Origin: Azospirillum brasilense
GTDB taxonomy: Bacteria > Pseudomonadota > Alphaproteobacteria > Azospirillales > Azospirillaceae
Reading direction: 5' to 3'
Length of the DNA: 64,000 nucleotides
Assembly: GCF_001315015.1 (NCBI RefSeq)
Contig: NZ_CP012914.1
Location: 1,054,001 to 1,118,000 of the forward strand
Shown: positions 8,228-17,028 of the stretch, one piece after another
Layout of the letters: every line of letters starts with the position of its first letter
Numbering within the stretch: the first letter of the stretch is position 1
Position numbers and translations under genes: made by a program
Notes under the pieces: model-generated
The model's database searches: none
Seen by the model: only the letters and a program-made list of their open reading frames with translations
What the model was told of the DNA's origin: nothing

Positions 8228-8893
8228 CTACGCGCCCTTGAGCCGATCGCGGGCATCCGCCGCGATGGCCGCGAAGACCCGGCGGTCGCCGGGCAGCAGC
8301 GCGTCGGCGGTCAGGCGGCGGTGCGGCTCGAACCGCAACCCTGCCCGGTGCGCCGCCGCGGCGCTTCCCCAGAAGGCCGGCGACCGATAGCGCAGGCCCG
8401 CCGCATGGCGCGGTTCGCGCAGCCTTACCTCCCGCAGCACGTTGGTCAGGTCGAAGTCGATGAGGACCCGCCGCCCGCCGGGGCCGGTCAGGCAAATCCA
8501 GGCATGGAACGGGAAGGATTCCGCCTCCTGTCGCCGTTGCGCCGGATCGGGAGGACGGACGTCGGCGGGTGCCGCCGGATAGCCGAGCCAGCGCCCCCGG
8601 CCATGGGCCTCGGACTTGCGGAACGCCACGCGGCCCAGCGCGACCTCGGCCCGGCCGTGGCCCAGAGCCTCCAGCAGCATCGCCCCGGCAAAGGCGTAAT
8701 ACTGGCAGCCGCCCAGCCGGTGGGTGTGGACCAGCTCGCGGTGCAGCGGATGGGCGGTCACGGCGTCATGCACCGCCCGCCGGATGCGCTCCCGCTCCGG
8801 CGGCAGGGCGCATGTGCTGGACGTGCCGGGCACCGGCGCCATCTCGGCCTCGCCCAGCATCAGGCGCATCCACGCCGACATCGCGAGAAGCAT
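8228..8893 (-). CDS. Transglutaminase-like putative cysteine peptidase/transferase
   Basis: 221 residues from the ATG at 8893, which has GGAGG five bases upstream; an in-frame GTG at 8977 would add 28 residues but its SD abuts the codon. The order and spacing of Cys63 (HRLGGCQYYAFAGAMLLEAL), His130 (SFPFHAWICL) and Asp146 (VLIDFDL) fit the Cys-His-Asp triad of transglutaminase-like proteins, in which the Cys starts a helix and His begins a strand. No signal peptide or membrane segment is seen. The substrate is unknown. It follows the FAD oxidase gene on the same strand and converges with the transglycosylase gene. The family call rests on motif reading alone. Confidence 0.5.
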   Translation of the reverse strand: MLLAMSAWMRLMLGEAEMAPVPGTSSTCALPPERERIRRAVHDAVTAHPLHRELVHTHRLGGCQYYAFAGAMLLEALGHGRAEVALGRVAFRKSEAHGRGRWLGYPAAPADVRPPDPAQRRQEAESFPFHAWICLTGPGGRRVLIDFDLTNVLREVRLREPRHAAGLRYRSPAFWGSAAAAHRAGLRFEPHRRLTADALLPGDRRVFAAIAADARDRLKGA

Positions 8894-8993
8894 CGCCGCC
8901 TCCGTTCCGCGGTTACCGACCTGCACGACGACGAACAGGCCGGAACCGTGAAAGGTTGCCCGAGGCGGGCAGGGCACCTCTTGCGGCAGCCCC

Positions 8994-10445
8994 TTACGGC
9001 AGCATCTTGCCGGGGTTCAGCAGGCCCTTGGGGTCGAGCGCCGCCTTCATGGCGCGCAGCAGGTCGAACTCGACCGGGCTCTTGATGACCGGCATCTCGT
9101 CCTTCTTGAAGCGGCCCACGCCGTGCTCGGCGGAAATGGAGCCGTCCAGGTCGAAGATGACCTCGTTCACGACGTGGCAGATCTCGTCCCAGCGGGCGAG
9201 GTAGGCGGCGGTGTCGGCGCCCTCCGGCTGGCTGAGGTTGAAGTGGATGTTGCCGTCCCCGACATGGCCGAAGGGGGTGGGGCGGATGCCGGGGCAGGCT
9301 GCGGCTACCGCAGCCTCGGCGCGCTCGATGAACTCGGCGACGCGCGACACCGGGACCGACACGTCGTTCTTGATCGAACCGCCCTCGAACTTCTGCGCCT
9401 CGACGATGGCCTCGCGGATGAACCAGAGCTGGTTGGCCTGGGTCTCCGACTGGGCGATGGTGGCGTCGGTGGCAAGCTCCGCCTCGAAGGCTTCGCCCAG
9501 CGCCGCCTCGACCGTCTCGCGGAAGGCGTCGGATTGGGTGCCGGCGGTCAGCTCGGTCAGCACGTACCAGGGCGACGGCTCCGACAGCGGGTCGATGGTG
9601 CCGGCGACGTGCTTGAGCGCGAACTCCAGGCAGCGGCGCGACATCAGCTCGAAGGCGGCGACGGCGTCGCCCGACGCCTCGCGCAGACGGGCCAGCAGCT
9701 CGATGGCGGCGGCGGGGCTGGGCACGGCGATGAAGGCCGTCTCCGCCTGGCGCGGGCGCGGGTAGAGCTTCAGCACCGCGGCGGTGACGATGCCCAGCGT
9801 GCCCTCCGCCCCGATGAACAGATGCTTCAGGTCGTAGCCGGTGTTGTTCTTGCGAAGGCTGCGCAGGCCATTCCAGATGCGCCCGTCGGCCAGCACCACC
9901 TCCAGCCCCAGCACGAGGTCGCGCATGTTGCCGTAGCGCAGCACGTTAATTCCGCCGGCGTTGGTGGAGATCAGCCCGCCGATCTGGCAGGTGCCCTCCG
10001 CCCCCAGGCTCATCGGCAGCAGGCGGTCTTTGTCCTTCGCGGCCTCCTGCGCGGTCTTCAGCACGACGCCGGCCTCCACCGTCATGGTGTAGTTCAGCGT
10101 GTCGATGCCGCGGATCCTGTTCATCCGCGACAGGCTGATGACGATCTCGCGCCCTTCCTCGTAGGGGATGGAGCCGCCGACGAGGCTGGTGTTGCCGCCC
10201 TGCGGGACGACCGGTATGCCGGCCTCCGCGCAGATTTTCACCACCGCCGCGACCTCTTCGGTGCTGGCCGGGCGGACCACCGCCGGGCTGTTGCCCTTGA
10301 AGCGCCCGCGCCATTCCGACAGGTAGGGGGCCATGTCCTCCGGCGCGGTGAGAAGGCCGTTCGGGCCGACGATGGCGCGGATCCGGTCGAGAGCGGCGGA
10401 GAGGCTGGCGGCGTCAGGGCTGGAGGCAGGGCTGGCGGAGGTCAT
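8994..10445 (-). CDS. FAD-binding oxidase, D-2-hydroxyacid dehydrogenase type
   Basis: 483-residue flavoprotein of the GlcD/D-lactate/D-2-hydroxyglutarate dehydrogenase group. The PP-loop PVVPQGGNTSLVGGSIP near residue 83 and GAEGTLGIVTAAVLKLYPRP near residue 215 bind FAD; FGHVGDGNIHFNLSQP and SAEHGVGRFKKDEM at the C-terminal domain carry the histidines and glutamate that coordinate metal and substrate. The closest general pattern is D-2-hydroxyglutarate dehydrogenase rather than GlcD, and no GlcE/GlcF partner lies beside it. It is cytoplasmic or loosely membrane-bound, passing electrons to an ETF or quinone (family knowledge). The ATG at 10445 is the natural start. The exact substrate is undetermined. 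Confidence 0.88.
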   Translation of the reverse strand: MTSASPASSPDAASLSAALDRIRAIVGPNGLLTAPEDMAPYLSEWRGRFKGNSPAVVRPASTEEVAAVVKICAEAGIPVVPQGGNTSLVGGSIPYEEGREIVISLSRMNRIRGIDTLNYTMTVEAGVVLKTAQEAAKDKDRLLPMSLGAEGTCQIGGLISTNAGGINVLRYGNMRDLVLGLEVVLADGRIWNGLRSLRKNNTGYDLKHLFIGAEGTLGIVTAAVLKLYPRPRQAETAFIAVPSPAAAIELLARLREASGDAVAAFELMSRRCLEFALKHVAGTIDPLSEPSPWYVLTELTAGTQSDAFRETVEAALGEAFEAELATDATIAQSETQANQLWFIREAIVEAQKFEGGSIKNDVSVPVSRVAEFIERAEAAVAAACPGIRPTPFGHVGDGNIHFNLSQPEGADTAAYLARWDEICHVVNEVIFDLDGSISAEHGVGRFKKDEMPVIKSPVEFDLLRAMKAALDPKGLLNPGKMLP

Positions 10446-10478
10446 GGGCGGACGGTCCGGGGGCTGGAGAGAGCATTG

Positions 10479-10581
10479 CCCCCACCCCGACCCTCCCCCG
10501 CTGTCGCAGGGGAGGGGGCTTTCTGTCCCTCCCCTGCGACAGCGGGGGAGGGAGGGACCCGCGACGCGGGAGGGTGGGGGC
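10479..10581. repeat. GC-rich composite palindrome (same family as the glcE insert)
   Basis: Two inverted arms of about 38 bases, CCCTCCCCCGCTGTCGCAGGG and its complement, flank a short CTTTCTGT centre. The right arm also has a small nested GACCCGCGACGCGGG hairpin and ends GGTGGGGG. It lies between the FAD oxidase gene and Sua5 gene on the same strand and would form a strong RNA hairpin. One arm is homologous to glcE 1239-1278. Confidence 0.8.
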
Positions 10582-10621
10582 TCGTTGCGAGACTCTTATC
10601 GCCTCGCCGTGCGTTTTTCCA

Positions 10622-11593
10622 CTATGCCCGCGGGGCCGCCGCCCGCCGCAGCCGGTCGTTGATGGCCACACCCAGCCCCTCGTCCGGGATCGGCATCACC
10701 GCGATGGCGCGGGCGCCCTCCTGGTCGAGCGCGCGGAGATGGGCGAACAGGTTCGCCGCCGCCTCGTTCAGGTCACCTTGCAGGCTCAGGTTCAGCCGGG
10801 CCTTGCCGCCGCGGATGAAGCGGTCGGGGCCGAAGGTCAGGAACGCCTCGTCCTCCTCGGCGCTGGTGGCGTTCAGCCGCACCGGGGCGTTGGGGGCGTA
10901 GTGGCTTTCCAGCTGGCCGGGCGACTTCGGGGCGTCGGGGTTGCCGGCGGAGACCTGGATGGGGCCGATCAGCCGCTCGATCTCCTCGCGCAGCACCGCG
11001 CCGGGGCGCAGCAGCACGGGCGTGTCGCCGGTCAGGTCGAGCACGGTGGATTCCACCCCGACCTGGCACTTGCCGCCGGCCACCACCATGCTGACCCGGT
11101 CGCCCAGGCTCTCGATGACGTGGTGCGGGGCGGTTGGGCTGACCGCGCCGGAGCGGTTGGCGCTGGGCGCGGCGATCGGCTTGCCGGCGGCCTTCAGCAG
11201 CGCCTGCGCCACCGGGTGGGCGGGCACGCGCACCGCCACGCTGTCCAGCCCAGCGGACACCAGCAGCGACAGCCCGGCCTCCGGGCGGCGGGGCAGGACT
11301 AGGGTCAGCGGGCCGGGCCAGAACTGATGGGCCAGCTCCACCGCGCGCTCGTCGAGCACGGCGATGGCCTCGGCCGCTTCCAGGTCCGGCACATGGGCGA
11401 TCAGCGGGTTGAACTGCGGGCGGCCCTTGGCGGCGAAGATCGCGGCCACGGCCCGGTCGTCGGTGGCGTCGCCGCCGAGGCCGTAGACGGTCTCGGTCGG
11501 GAAGGCGACCAGTTCGCCGCAGCGCAGGGCCTCGCCGGCGCGGGCGAGGCCGGCGGGCGTGGCGGGGATGATGTCGGGATGCTTGTCGGTCAC
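10622..11593 (-). CDS. tsaC: L-threonylcarbamoyladenylate synthase (Sua5/TsaC2 type)
   Basis: Makes threonylcarbamoyl-AMP from threonine, bicarbonate and ATP, the first step toward t6A37 in ANN-decoding tRNAs. 323 residues from the GTG at 11593: an N-terminal YrdC domain (VAFPTETVYGLGGDA near residue 27, KGRPQFNPLIAHV near residue 55, VSAGLDSVAVRVPAHP, SANRSGAVSPT) followed by the ~100-residue Sua5 C-terminal domain, so it is the long Sua5 form rather than short TsaC. The start is uncertain: a TTG at 11656 is also in frame, but its extra residues are not family-like. A promoter TTGACT-N16-TACAAA ends almost at the GTG, suggesting a leaderless message. Confidence 0.88.
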   Translation of the reverse strand: MTDKHPDIIPATPAGLARAGEALRCGELVAFPTETVYGLGGDATDDRAVAAIFAAKGRPQFNPLIAHVPDLEAAEAIAVLDERAVELAHQFWPGPLTLVLPRRPEAGLSLLVSAGLDSVAVRVPAHPVAQALLKAAGKPIAAPSANRSGAVSPTAPHHVIESLGDRVSMVVAGGKCQVGVESTVLDLTGDTPVLLRPGAVLREEIERLIGPIQVSAGNPDAPKSPGQLESHYAPNAPVRLNATSAEEDEAFLTFGPDRFIRGGKARLNLSLQGDLNEAAANLFAHLRALDQEGARAIAVMPIPDEGLGVAINDRLRRAAAPRA

Positions 11594-11600
11594 GGGGCGA

Positions 11601-11628
11601 TTTGTAAAGCGTGGGAGGATGAAGTCAA
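11601..11628 (-). promoter_or_regulatory. Candidate sigma-70 promoter for tsaC/sua5
   Basis: On the minus strand -35 TTGACT (11623-11628) and -10 TACAAA (11601-11606) are separated by 16 bases. The predicted transcription start, near 11594, coincides with the GTG start codon at 11593. Confidence 0.35.
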
Positions 11629-11704
11629 TTCGCGCGGTTGCGCCGTCTCTGTCCAAGCCTTATGACGGGTGTGCGCGATAAACAACCAAATGATGGGTGT
11701 GGGC

Positions 11705-12352
11705 ATGGCGGGCAAGGTCTTCACCGTGGCTCAGCAGAAGGGCGGGGCCGGAAAGACCACGCTGGTGGCACACCTCGCCATTGCCTGGATGCAGCTTGGG
11801 CGCTCGGTCGCCACGGTGGACATCGACCCGCAGGGCAGCCTGACCCGCTGGCAGGCGGTGCGGGCGGAGGCCACGGGTGGGCAGCCCGGCTTCACCCATG
11901 TCCAGATCACCGGCTGGCGCACCCAGACCGAGGTCGAGAAGCTGGCCCGCGACCATGACATCGTGCTGATCGACAGCCCGCCCCACGCCCAGACGGAGGC
12001 GCGCATCGCCGTGCGCGCCGCCAGCCTCGTCCTCGCCCCGGTGCAGCCCAGCCCGATGGACCTGTGGGCGGTGCAGCCGACGCTGGACCTCGCCGCGCAG
12101 GAGAAGCGCCGCCTGCTGCTGGTGCTGAACCGTGTGCCGCCGCGCGCCCGCATCGCCGACGAACTGATCGGGCGGGTGCGCGAGCTGGTCAACCCGCCGG
12201 CCGTTGACATCGCGGAGTCGCAGATCGGCAACCGCACCGCCTACGCCGGGACCCTGCTGTCCGGCCTGTCGGTAACCGAGGCGGCGCGCAAGACCCAGGC
12301 GGCGGCGGAGATGCAGGCGCTGGCCGAGGAGATCTTGCGGCGCGCCGGGTAA
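11705..12352 (+). CDS. Orphan ParA/MinD-family ATPase
   Basis: 215-residue P-loop ATPase of the ParA family. The deviant Walker A motif QQKGGAGKTT spans residues 11-20, the switch I-like DIDPQGSL follows near residue 37, and the DIVLIDSPPHA Walker B is near residue 85. It is the short ParA form without an N-terminal HTH, similar to ATPases that position cargo, VirC1-like proteins or chromosomally encoded partition homologues. No ParB-like gene or parS-type repeats are found nearby, so plasmid partition is unlikely. The start at 11705 is chosen over 11669 because the Walker motif then sits at the usual distance from the N-terminus. The next gene, a GT61 glycosyltransferase, starts 41 bases downstream and may be co-transcribed. 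Confidence 0.85.
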   Translation: MAGKVFTVAQQKGGAGKTTLVAHLAIAWMQLGRSVATVDIDPQGSLTRWQAVRAEATGGQPGFTHVQITGWRTQTEVEKLARDHDIVLIDSPPHAQTEARIAVRAASLVLAPVQPSPMDLWAVQPTLDLAAQEKRRLLLVLNRVPPRARIADELIGRVRELVNPPAVDIAESQIGNRTAYAGTLLSGLSVTEAARKTQAAAEMQALAEEILRRAG

Positions 12353-12393
12353 GTTTCTGGTCGCTGGCAGAGGCGCTTACGCAGGGGGCTTGC

Positions 12394-13389
12394 ATGGACG
12401 GCACGATACAGAGCGTTGATCTCGTCGAGCATCTGACGGCCAACCCGCATCTTGGCCGCATCCTGCGGGGCGGCGACGGCGACCCGGTCGCGGCGGTCTT
12501 CGACCGCTGTGTTCTGAACAACCACCTGATGTTCCCGGTGACGCCGGATCTGCGCTGCTTCCGGCCGCATTTCGGCATGTTCCAGGAGATTGCCTACGGG
12601 ATGGTGGGGCAGCCCCCCTCGCCGGTGTTCCTGAAGGCGCTCGCCCAGCCCGAGCCGCCCGGCAAATATCTGGCGATGGGTGGCAACGACAATTATTTCC
12701 ACTGGTGCCTGGATCACCTGCCGCGTCTGGTCTTCGGCGCGATCGCTCCGGATGGCGCGGAGCGGCGGGTCATCATGGACGGCCCGCCCAACCCGTGGCA
12801 GGCGGCCTCGTTGCGCCTCTTCATGGCCGGGCTCAAGCTCGACACGCTGGATCTGCATGTCAGCCGCAGCGATTGGAGCGGTTATTCCGATTGCCTCGTG
12901 CCGCTTCCGTTGCGGTCGCAGGCGGTGGCGATCTGGAGCGTGGTTCTGAACCACGCCCGCGACGTCCTGCCGACGCCATCCGGAGTGAAGCGGTTGTTCG
13001 TCCTGCGGAGGAACACGACCAAGCGCTTTGCCGTGAACCAGGACGAGGTGGCCGACGCGCTGGAGCCGCTGGGCTTTCTGGCCGTCGATCCGGGAAGCCT
13101 CACGTTCGAGGAACAATTCGCCCTGTTCAGCGGGGCGGAACTGATCGTCGGCAGCCACGGCGCAGCCTTGACCAACATCCTGTTCGCGCCGCAGGGCGCC
13201 ACCCTGATCGAACTTCGCGGGCGCGTTCTCCAACCCTTCTTTGGAAATCTCGCCGCCCAGCGGGGGATGCGCTATCTCGATCTGGCCTGTCCGGAACGGC
13301 CCGACAGCCATCATGACATCATCGAGCGGGACTACGTCGTTCCGCTCGACGCGTTGCGCGAATGCCTTGCCGGGGTTGGCGTCCGCTGA
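12394..13389 (+). CDS. Glycosyltransferase family 61 protein
   Basis: 331 residues. Signature segments of the GT61/DUF563 family are present: AMGGNDNYFHWCLDHLPRLV near residue 94 and GAELIVGSHGAALTNILF with GATLIEL near residues 248-272, where the SHGA-NI-F block forms the donor-binding region. LFVLRRNTTKR (residue ~207) is the typical basic segment before it. The enzyme is cytoplasmic and would transfer a sugar to a polysaccharide or protein acceptor; neither donor nor acceptor is predictable. The ATG at 12394 follows GCAGGGGGCTTGC, a workable SD. It sits behind the ParA-like ATPase and converges with bcp. Confidence 0.8.
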   Translation: MDGTIQSVDLVEHLTANPHLGRILRGGDGDPVAAVFDRCVLNNHLMFPVTPDLRCFRPHFGMFQEIAYGMVGQPPSPVFLKALAQPEPPGKYLAMGGNDNYFHWCLDHLPRLVFGAIAPDGAERRVIMDGPPNPWQAASLRLFMAGLKLDTLDLHVSRSDWSGYSDCLVPLPLRSQAVAIWSVVLNHARDVLPTPSGVKRLFVLRRNTTKRFAVNQDEVADALEPLGFLAVDPGSLTFEEQFALFSGAELIVGSHGAALTNILFAPQGATLIELRGRVLQPFFGNLAAQRGMRYLDLACPERPDSHHDIIERDYVVPLDALRECLAGVGVR

Positions 13390-13429
13390 AGCGGCGAGGG
13401 ATGGTGTCCCCCACCGCATCGCGAAACGA

Positions 13430-13912
13430 CTACAGCGCCTGCAGAGCCTTCAGCACCGCGGCGACATGGCCGGTGACCTTCACCTTGCGCCAGACATTGC
13501 GGACGATGCCGTCCTTGTCGATCAGGAAGGTCGCGCGCTCCAGCCCCATGTACTTGCGGCCGTACATGCTCTTCTCGACCCAGACGCCGTAGGCCTCGGC
13601 GACGCCGGTTTCCTTGTCGGAGGCCAGCGTGAAGGGCAACTCGTACTTCGCCTTGAACTTGTCGTGGCTGGCCACGCTGTCCTTCGACACGCCGATGATG
13701 ACGGCGTCGAGCCCGCTGAAGTCCGGAAGCTGATCGCGGAAGCCGCAGGCCTCCGACGTGCAGCCCGAGGTGTCGTCCTTCGGGTAGAAGTACAGGATCA
13801 CCGGCTTGCCCCGCAGGGCGGACAGCGTGACGCTGCCGCCGCCGTCGGTCGGCATGGTGAAGTCCGGGGCGGGGGTGCCGGCCTCGATGGCGGGCGTCTG
13901 GATATCACTCAT
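13430..13912 (-). CDS. bcp: Thioredoxin-dependent peroxiredoxin, BCP type
   Basis: 160-residue cytosolic thiol peroxidase reducing hydrogen and organic peroxides with electrons from thioredoxin. The active-site segment YPKDDTSGCTSEACGFRD holds the peroxidatic Cys51 and a resolving Cys56 five residues later, the arrangement of two-cysteine atypical BCP/PrxQ enzymes. GVSKDS and the FLIDKDGIVRNVWRKV C-terminal strand pair are family-typical. Its ATG overlaps the TGA of glnE by 4 bases (ATGA), so the pair is translationally coupled; glnE-bcp linkage suggests shared expression rather than shared function. Confidence 0.94.
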   Translation of the reverse strand: MSDIQTPAIEAGTPAPDFTMPTDGGGSVTLSALRGKPVILYFYPKDDTSGCTSEACGFRDQLPDFSGLDAVIIGVSKDSVASHDKFKAKYELPFTLASDKETGVAEAYGVWVEKSMYGRKYMGLERATFLIDKDGIVRNVWRKVKVTGHVAAVLKALQAL

Positions 13913-16900
13913 GGGAGTTTGGCTTCTTCGTTGGTCTCTGGGGGAGGCAGCCTTGACGCCGGCTCCTCGACCAGCGCCACGAAATGGCGGTGGGCGCGGG
14001 CGGCGATGTCCCGGATTCTGCTGTCGAGCGCGGCGAAGTCAACCGCCGGCTCCTCGTCCGGGAAGGCGGCGCGGGACAGACCCTCCCGCAGGGTGGGCGA
14101 AACCTGCCGCGGATCGAGCACGCCGTCGGTGGTCAGGCGCAGGAAACCCTGCACGCGGCGCCACAGCTTCAGCGTCGCCGCCAGCTCCTCCGCCACCTCC
14201 GGGGCCAGCAGCCCGGCCGCGGCGGCGTTGAGCAGGGCGCGGCTGGTCGCGATGGACAGGATCTCCGGATGCGCGTGCCCGTGGCGGAGCTGGAGATACT
14301 GGGCGGTGAACTCGATGTCGATCAGGCCGCCGCGGGCGTACTTGACGTTCCACGGGTTGGCGGTGCCGAACTCCTTGTCGATGCGGCGGCGCATGTCGGC
14401 GACGTCCCGCAGCACCTTGGCCGGGTCGCGCGGCCCGGTCAGCACGCCGCGGATCGCCGACTCGACCTTATGGCCCAGCGGCGGGTCGCCGCCGATGACG
14501 CGGGCACGGGTCAGGGCCATGTGTTCCCACGTCCAGGCGTCCTTGGCCTGATAGGCGGTGAAGGCGTCCAGCGCGGTGGCGAGGGGGCCGGCGTTGCCCG
14601 ACGGGCGCAGCCGCATGTCCACCTCGTACAGCCGCCCGTCGGCCATCGGGGCGGTGATGGCGTTGGTCAGGCGCTGCGTCAGCTTGATGTAATACTCGTT
14701 GGGCGCCAGCGGCTTGGTCCCGTCCGACTGGCGCGTTCCCGGAGGCACCTCGTAGACGACGATCAGGTCGATGTCGGAGGTGATGGTGAGCTGCCGGCTG
14801 CCCAGCTTGCCCATCGCCACCACCACCCAGGCGCCGCCGGGGATGCGGCCGTGGCGGGTGGCGAACTCCTCCTCGACGCGGGCGGCCAGCTCCGGCACCA
14901 CCACGTCGGCCAGATCGGCGAGGAAGGGGCCGCAGTGGTCGCCGTCGGTGATGCCGCGCAGGATGTGCGCCCCGGCGCGGAAGCGCTGGTCGTTGGTCCA
15001 GCGCCGCGACAGGGTCAGCACGTCCTCGAAGTTGTGCGCCCCGGCGATGAATCGCTGGTACTCCGGCGTAAGCCCGGCCGCGTCGGGCAGCGGGTCGAAG
15101 AAATCGGGCGACAGCACGGCGTCGAGCAGCGACGGGTTGCGCGACAGCGTCTCGGCCAGCTGCGGCGCCGTGCCCATGATCTCCGCCACCAGGGCGAGCA
15201 GCCAGGGGTTGGCGATGAACAGCGAGAACAGCCCGACTCCTGCCGGCAGCCGCTCCAGGAAGCTGTCGAACTTGACCAGCGCATCATCCGGGGCGGGGGT
15301 CTTCGCCAGCTCGTTCAGCATGGCCGGCACCAGCTCGGTCAGCAGTTCCCGCGCGCGGCCCGAGCGGGTGGAGCGGTAGCGCCCGCGGTGCCAAGTGGAA
15401 ACCACGGCGATGACCCGGCTGGGGTCGCGGTAGCCCATGCCGGCCAGCGTCTTCACCGTGCCGGGGTCGTCGTCGGTGCCGGTGAAGACGAGGTTGCCGG
15501 GACCGGACAGCGACGGCGCCTCCTCGAACAATTCGGCGTAGCGGTCCTCCACCCGGCCGAGCTGGGCCAGCAGGTCGGCGCGGAAATCCTCGACCTGGGC
15601 GTAGCCGAGGAAGGTCGCCAGATGCGCCACCCCTTCGTCGTCCGCCGGGATCTGGTGGGTCTGGCGGTCGTCGGTCATCTGGATGCGGTGCTCGACCCGG
15701 CGCAGGAAGCGGTAGGCCTCCTCCAGCTCCTCCACCGCCGCCTCCGGCACGCGGCCGACCGCGCACAGCGCCTTGTTGGCCAGCAGGGTGGGGGCGATGC
15801 GCACGCGGATGTCGCGCCCGCCGAAAATCAGCTGCTGGGTCTGGGCGAAGAACTCGATCTCGCGGATTCCGCCACGGCCGACCTTGATGTCGTGGCCGTT
15901 CACCGTCACTTCACGATGGCCCTTGTGGGCGTTGATCTGACGCTTGATGGAATGGATGTCCTGGATGGCCGCGAAGTCGAGGTGGCGCCGCCACACGAAC
16001 GGTTCGAGGAAACGCAGGAAATGCGCCCCCGCTTCCGGATCGCCGGCTATGGGGCGGGCCTTGATCATGGCCGCGCGCTCCCAGTTCTGCCCGACGCTGC
16101 CGTAGTAAATTTCGGCCGCCGAGACGGACACCGCCAGCGGCGTGGCTCCGGGATCGGGGCGCAGCCGCAGATCTGTACGGAAGACGTAGCCGTCCTTGGT
16201 CCGTTCATCCATAATGCGGACAAGATCGCGCGCGATACGAATGAACGTGCGGGCGAGGTTGTCCGGCTGGGGCGTTTGAACGACGGCGTCGTCGTACAGG
16301 ACGATCAGGTCGATATCGCTGGAATAGTTGAGCTCGCGCGCACCAAGTTTGCCCATGCCAAGCACGATCAGGCCCGACCCGACCCATGGCCGCTGCGGTT
16401 CCGGCAGCGTCAGCGTGCCCGCCTCCGCGGCGCGGCGCAGCAGGTGGTTTGCCGCCATCCGCACCGACGTCTCGGCGATGTCGGACAGCGCGCCGGTGAC
16501 GGCCTCCAGCTCCCACGCGCCGGTGATGTCGGCGATGGCGATCAGCAGCGCCGCCCGCCGCTTGGCGATGCGCAGGGCGGTCATCAGCCGGTCGATGTTG
16601 CGTTCCTCCGCGCAGTCCGCCTCCAGCCGGCGCAGCAGCGTCGCGAAGGCGTCGTCGTACCCCCGCGTCACCATCTCGCGGACGAAGGGCAACTCGCGCG
16701 TCAGGATCTGGCCGAGATACGGGCTGTTGCCGCACACCGCGTCGATCAGAGCCCGGCCCTCGGCCGAATCGGCGTACGCCTCGGCCCAGGCGCGCAAGGC
16801 GTCGCCGGTGCTGTCGCCGTCGTTGTTGCCGTCATTGTCCGCGGCGTTCGCCGCCTCGGCGCGCCAGCGCTCCAGGCCGCGTTCGGCAAGGCCGGTGTCG

Positions 16901-16926
16901 AAGGGTTTCGGCAGCGTGGTGGTCAT
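13909..16926 (-). CDS. glnE: Glutamine synthetase adenylyltransferase/adenylyl-removing enzyme
   Basis: Bifunctional enzyme that adenylylates glutamine synthetase (switching it off) or removes AMP in response to PII and glutamine. 1005 residues from the ATG at 16926; the frame is open upstream to 17757 only because of GC bias. Two nucleotidyltransferase halves are visible, each with the metal-binding SSDIDLIVLYDD or TSDIDLIVVYEV motif, in the N-terminal removase domain near residue 200 and the C-terminal transferase domain near residue 725. GRGGIREIEFFAQ and ARGGLIDIEFTAQYLQLRHG are the linker helices after each. In a nitrogen fixer it is a main control point of ammonium assimilation. Residues 20-40 hold an Asn/Asp-rich stretch (NAADNDGNNDGDST) that looks like a flexible low-complexity insert. 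Confidence 0.95.
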   Translation of the reverse strand: MTTTLPKPFDTGLAERGLERWRAEAANAADNDGNNDGDSTGDALRAWAEAYADSAEGRALIDAVCGNSPYLGQILTRELPFVREMVTRGYDDAFATLLRRLEADCAEERNIDRLMTALRIAKRRAALLIAIADITGAWELEAVTGALSDIAETSVRMAANHLLRRAAEAGTLTLPEPQRPWVGSGLIVLGMGKLGARELNYSSDIDLIVLYDDAVVQTPQPDNLARTFIRIARDLVRIMDERTKDGYVFRTDLRLRPDPGATPLAVSVSAAEIYYGSVGQNWERAAMIKARPIAGDPEAGAHFLRFLEPFVWRRHLDFAAIQDIHSIKRQINAHKGHREVTVNGHDIKVGRGGIREIEFFAQTQQLIFGGRDIRVRIAPTLLANKALCAVGRVPEAAVEELEEAYRFLRRVEHRIQMTDDRQTHQIPADDEGVAHLATFLGYAQVEDFRADLLAQLGRVEDRYAELFEEAPSLSGPGNLVFTGTDDDPGTVKTLAGMGYRDPSRVIAVVSTWHRGRYRSTRSGRARELLTELVPAMLNELAKTPAPDDALVKFDSFLERLPAGVGLFSLFIANPWLLALVAEIMGTAPQLAETLSRNPSLLDAVLSPDFFDPLPDAAGLTPEYQRFIAGAHNFEDVLTLSRRWTNDQRFRAGAHILRGITDGDHCGPFLADLADVVVPELAARVEEEFATRHGRIPGGAWVVVAMGKLGSRQLTITSDIDLIVVYEVPPGTRQSDGTKPLAPNEYYIKLTQRLTNAITAPMADGRLYEVDMRLRPSGNAGPLATALDAFTAYQAKDAWTWEHMALTRARVIGGDPPLGHKVESAIRGVLTGPRDPAKVLRDVADMRRRIDKEFGTANPWNVKYARGGLIDIEFTAQYLQLRHGHAHPEILSIATSRALLNAAAAGLLAPEVAEELAATLKLWRRVQGFLRLTTDGVLDPRQVSPTLREGLSRAAFPDEEPAVDFAALDSRIRDIAARAHRHFVALVEEPASRLPPPETNEEAKLP

Positions 16927-17028
16927 GGTCGCGGCTATCCCTGCACAAGAACTGAGCAGGAAGGTGCGCGGTCGCGAGGGTCCGGTCAACTGTGACAACG
17001 CGCGGGCATCGTCGCCGGGACACCGACC

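Noticed and set aside
11705..12352. Plasmid or chromosome partition locus
   Set aside because: There is no ParB, no parS-like repeat and no replication gene nearby.
13984..16995. A 1003-codon frame antisense to glnE
   Set aside because: It is a GC-bias shadow; glnE has clear catalytic motifs on the other strand.
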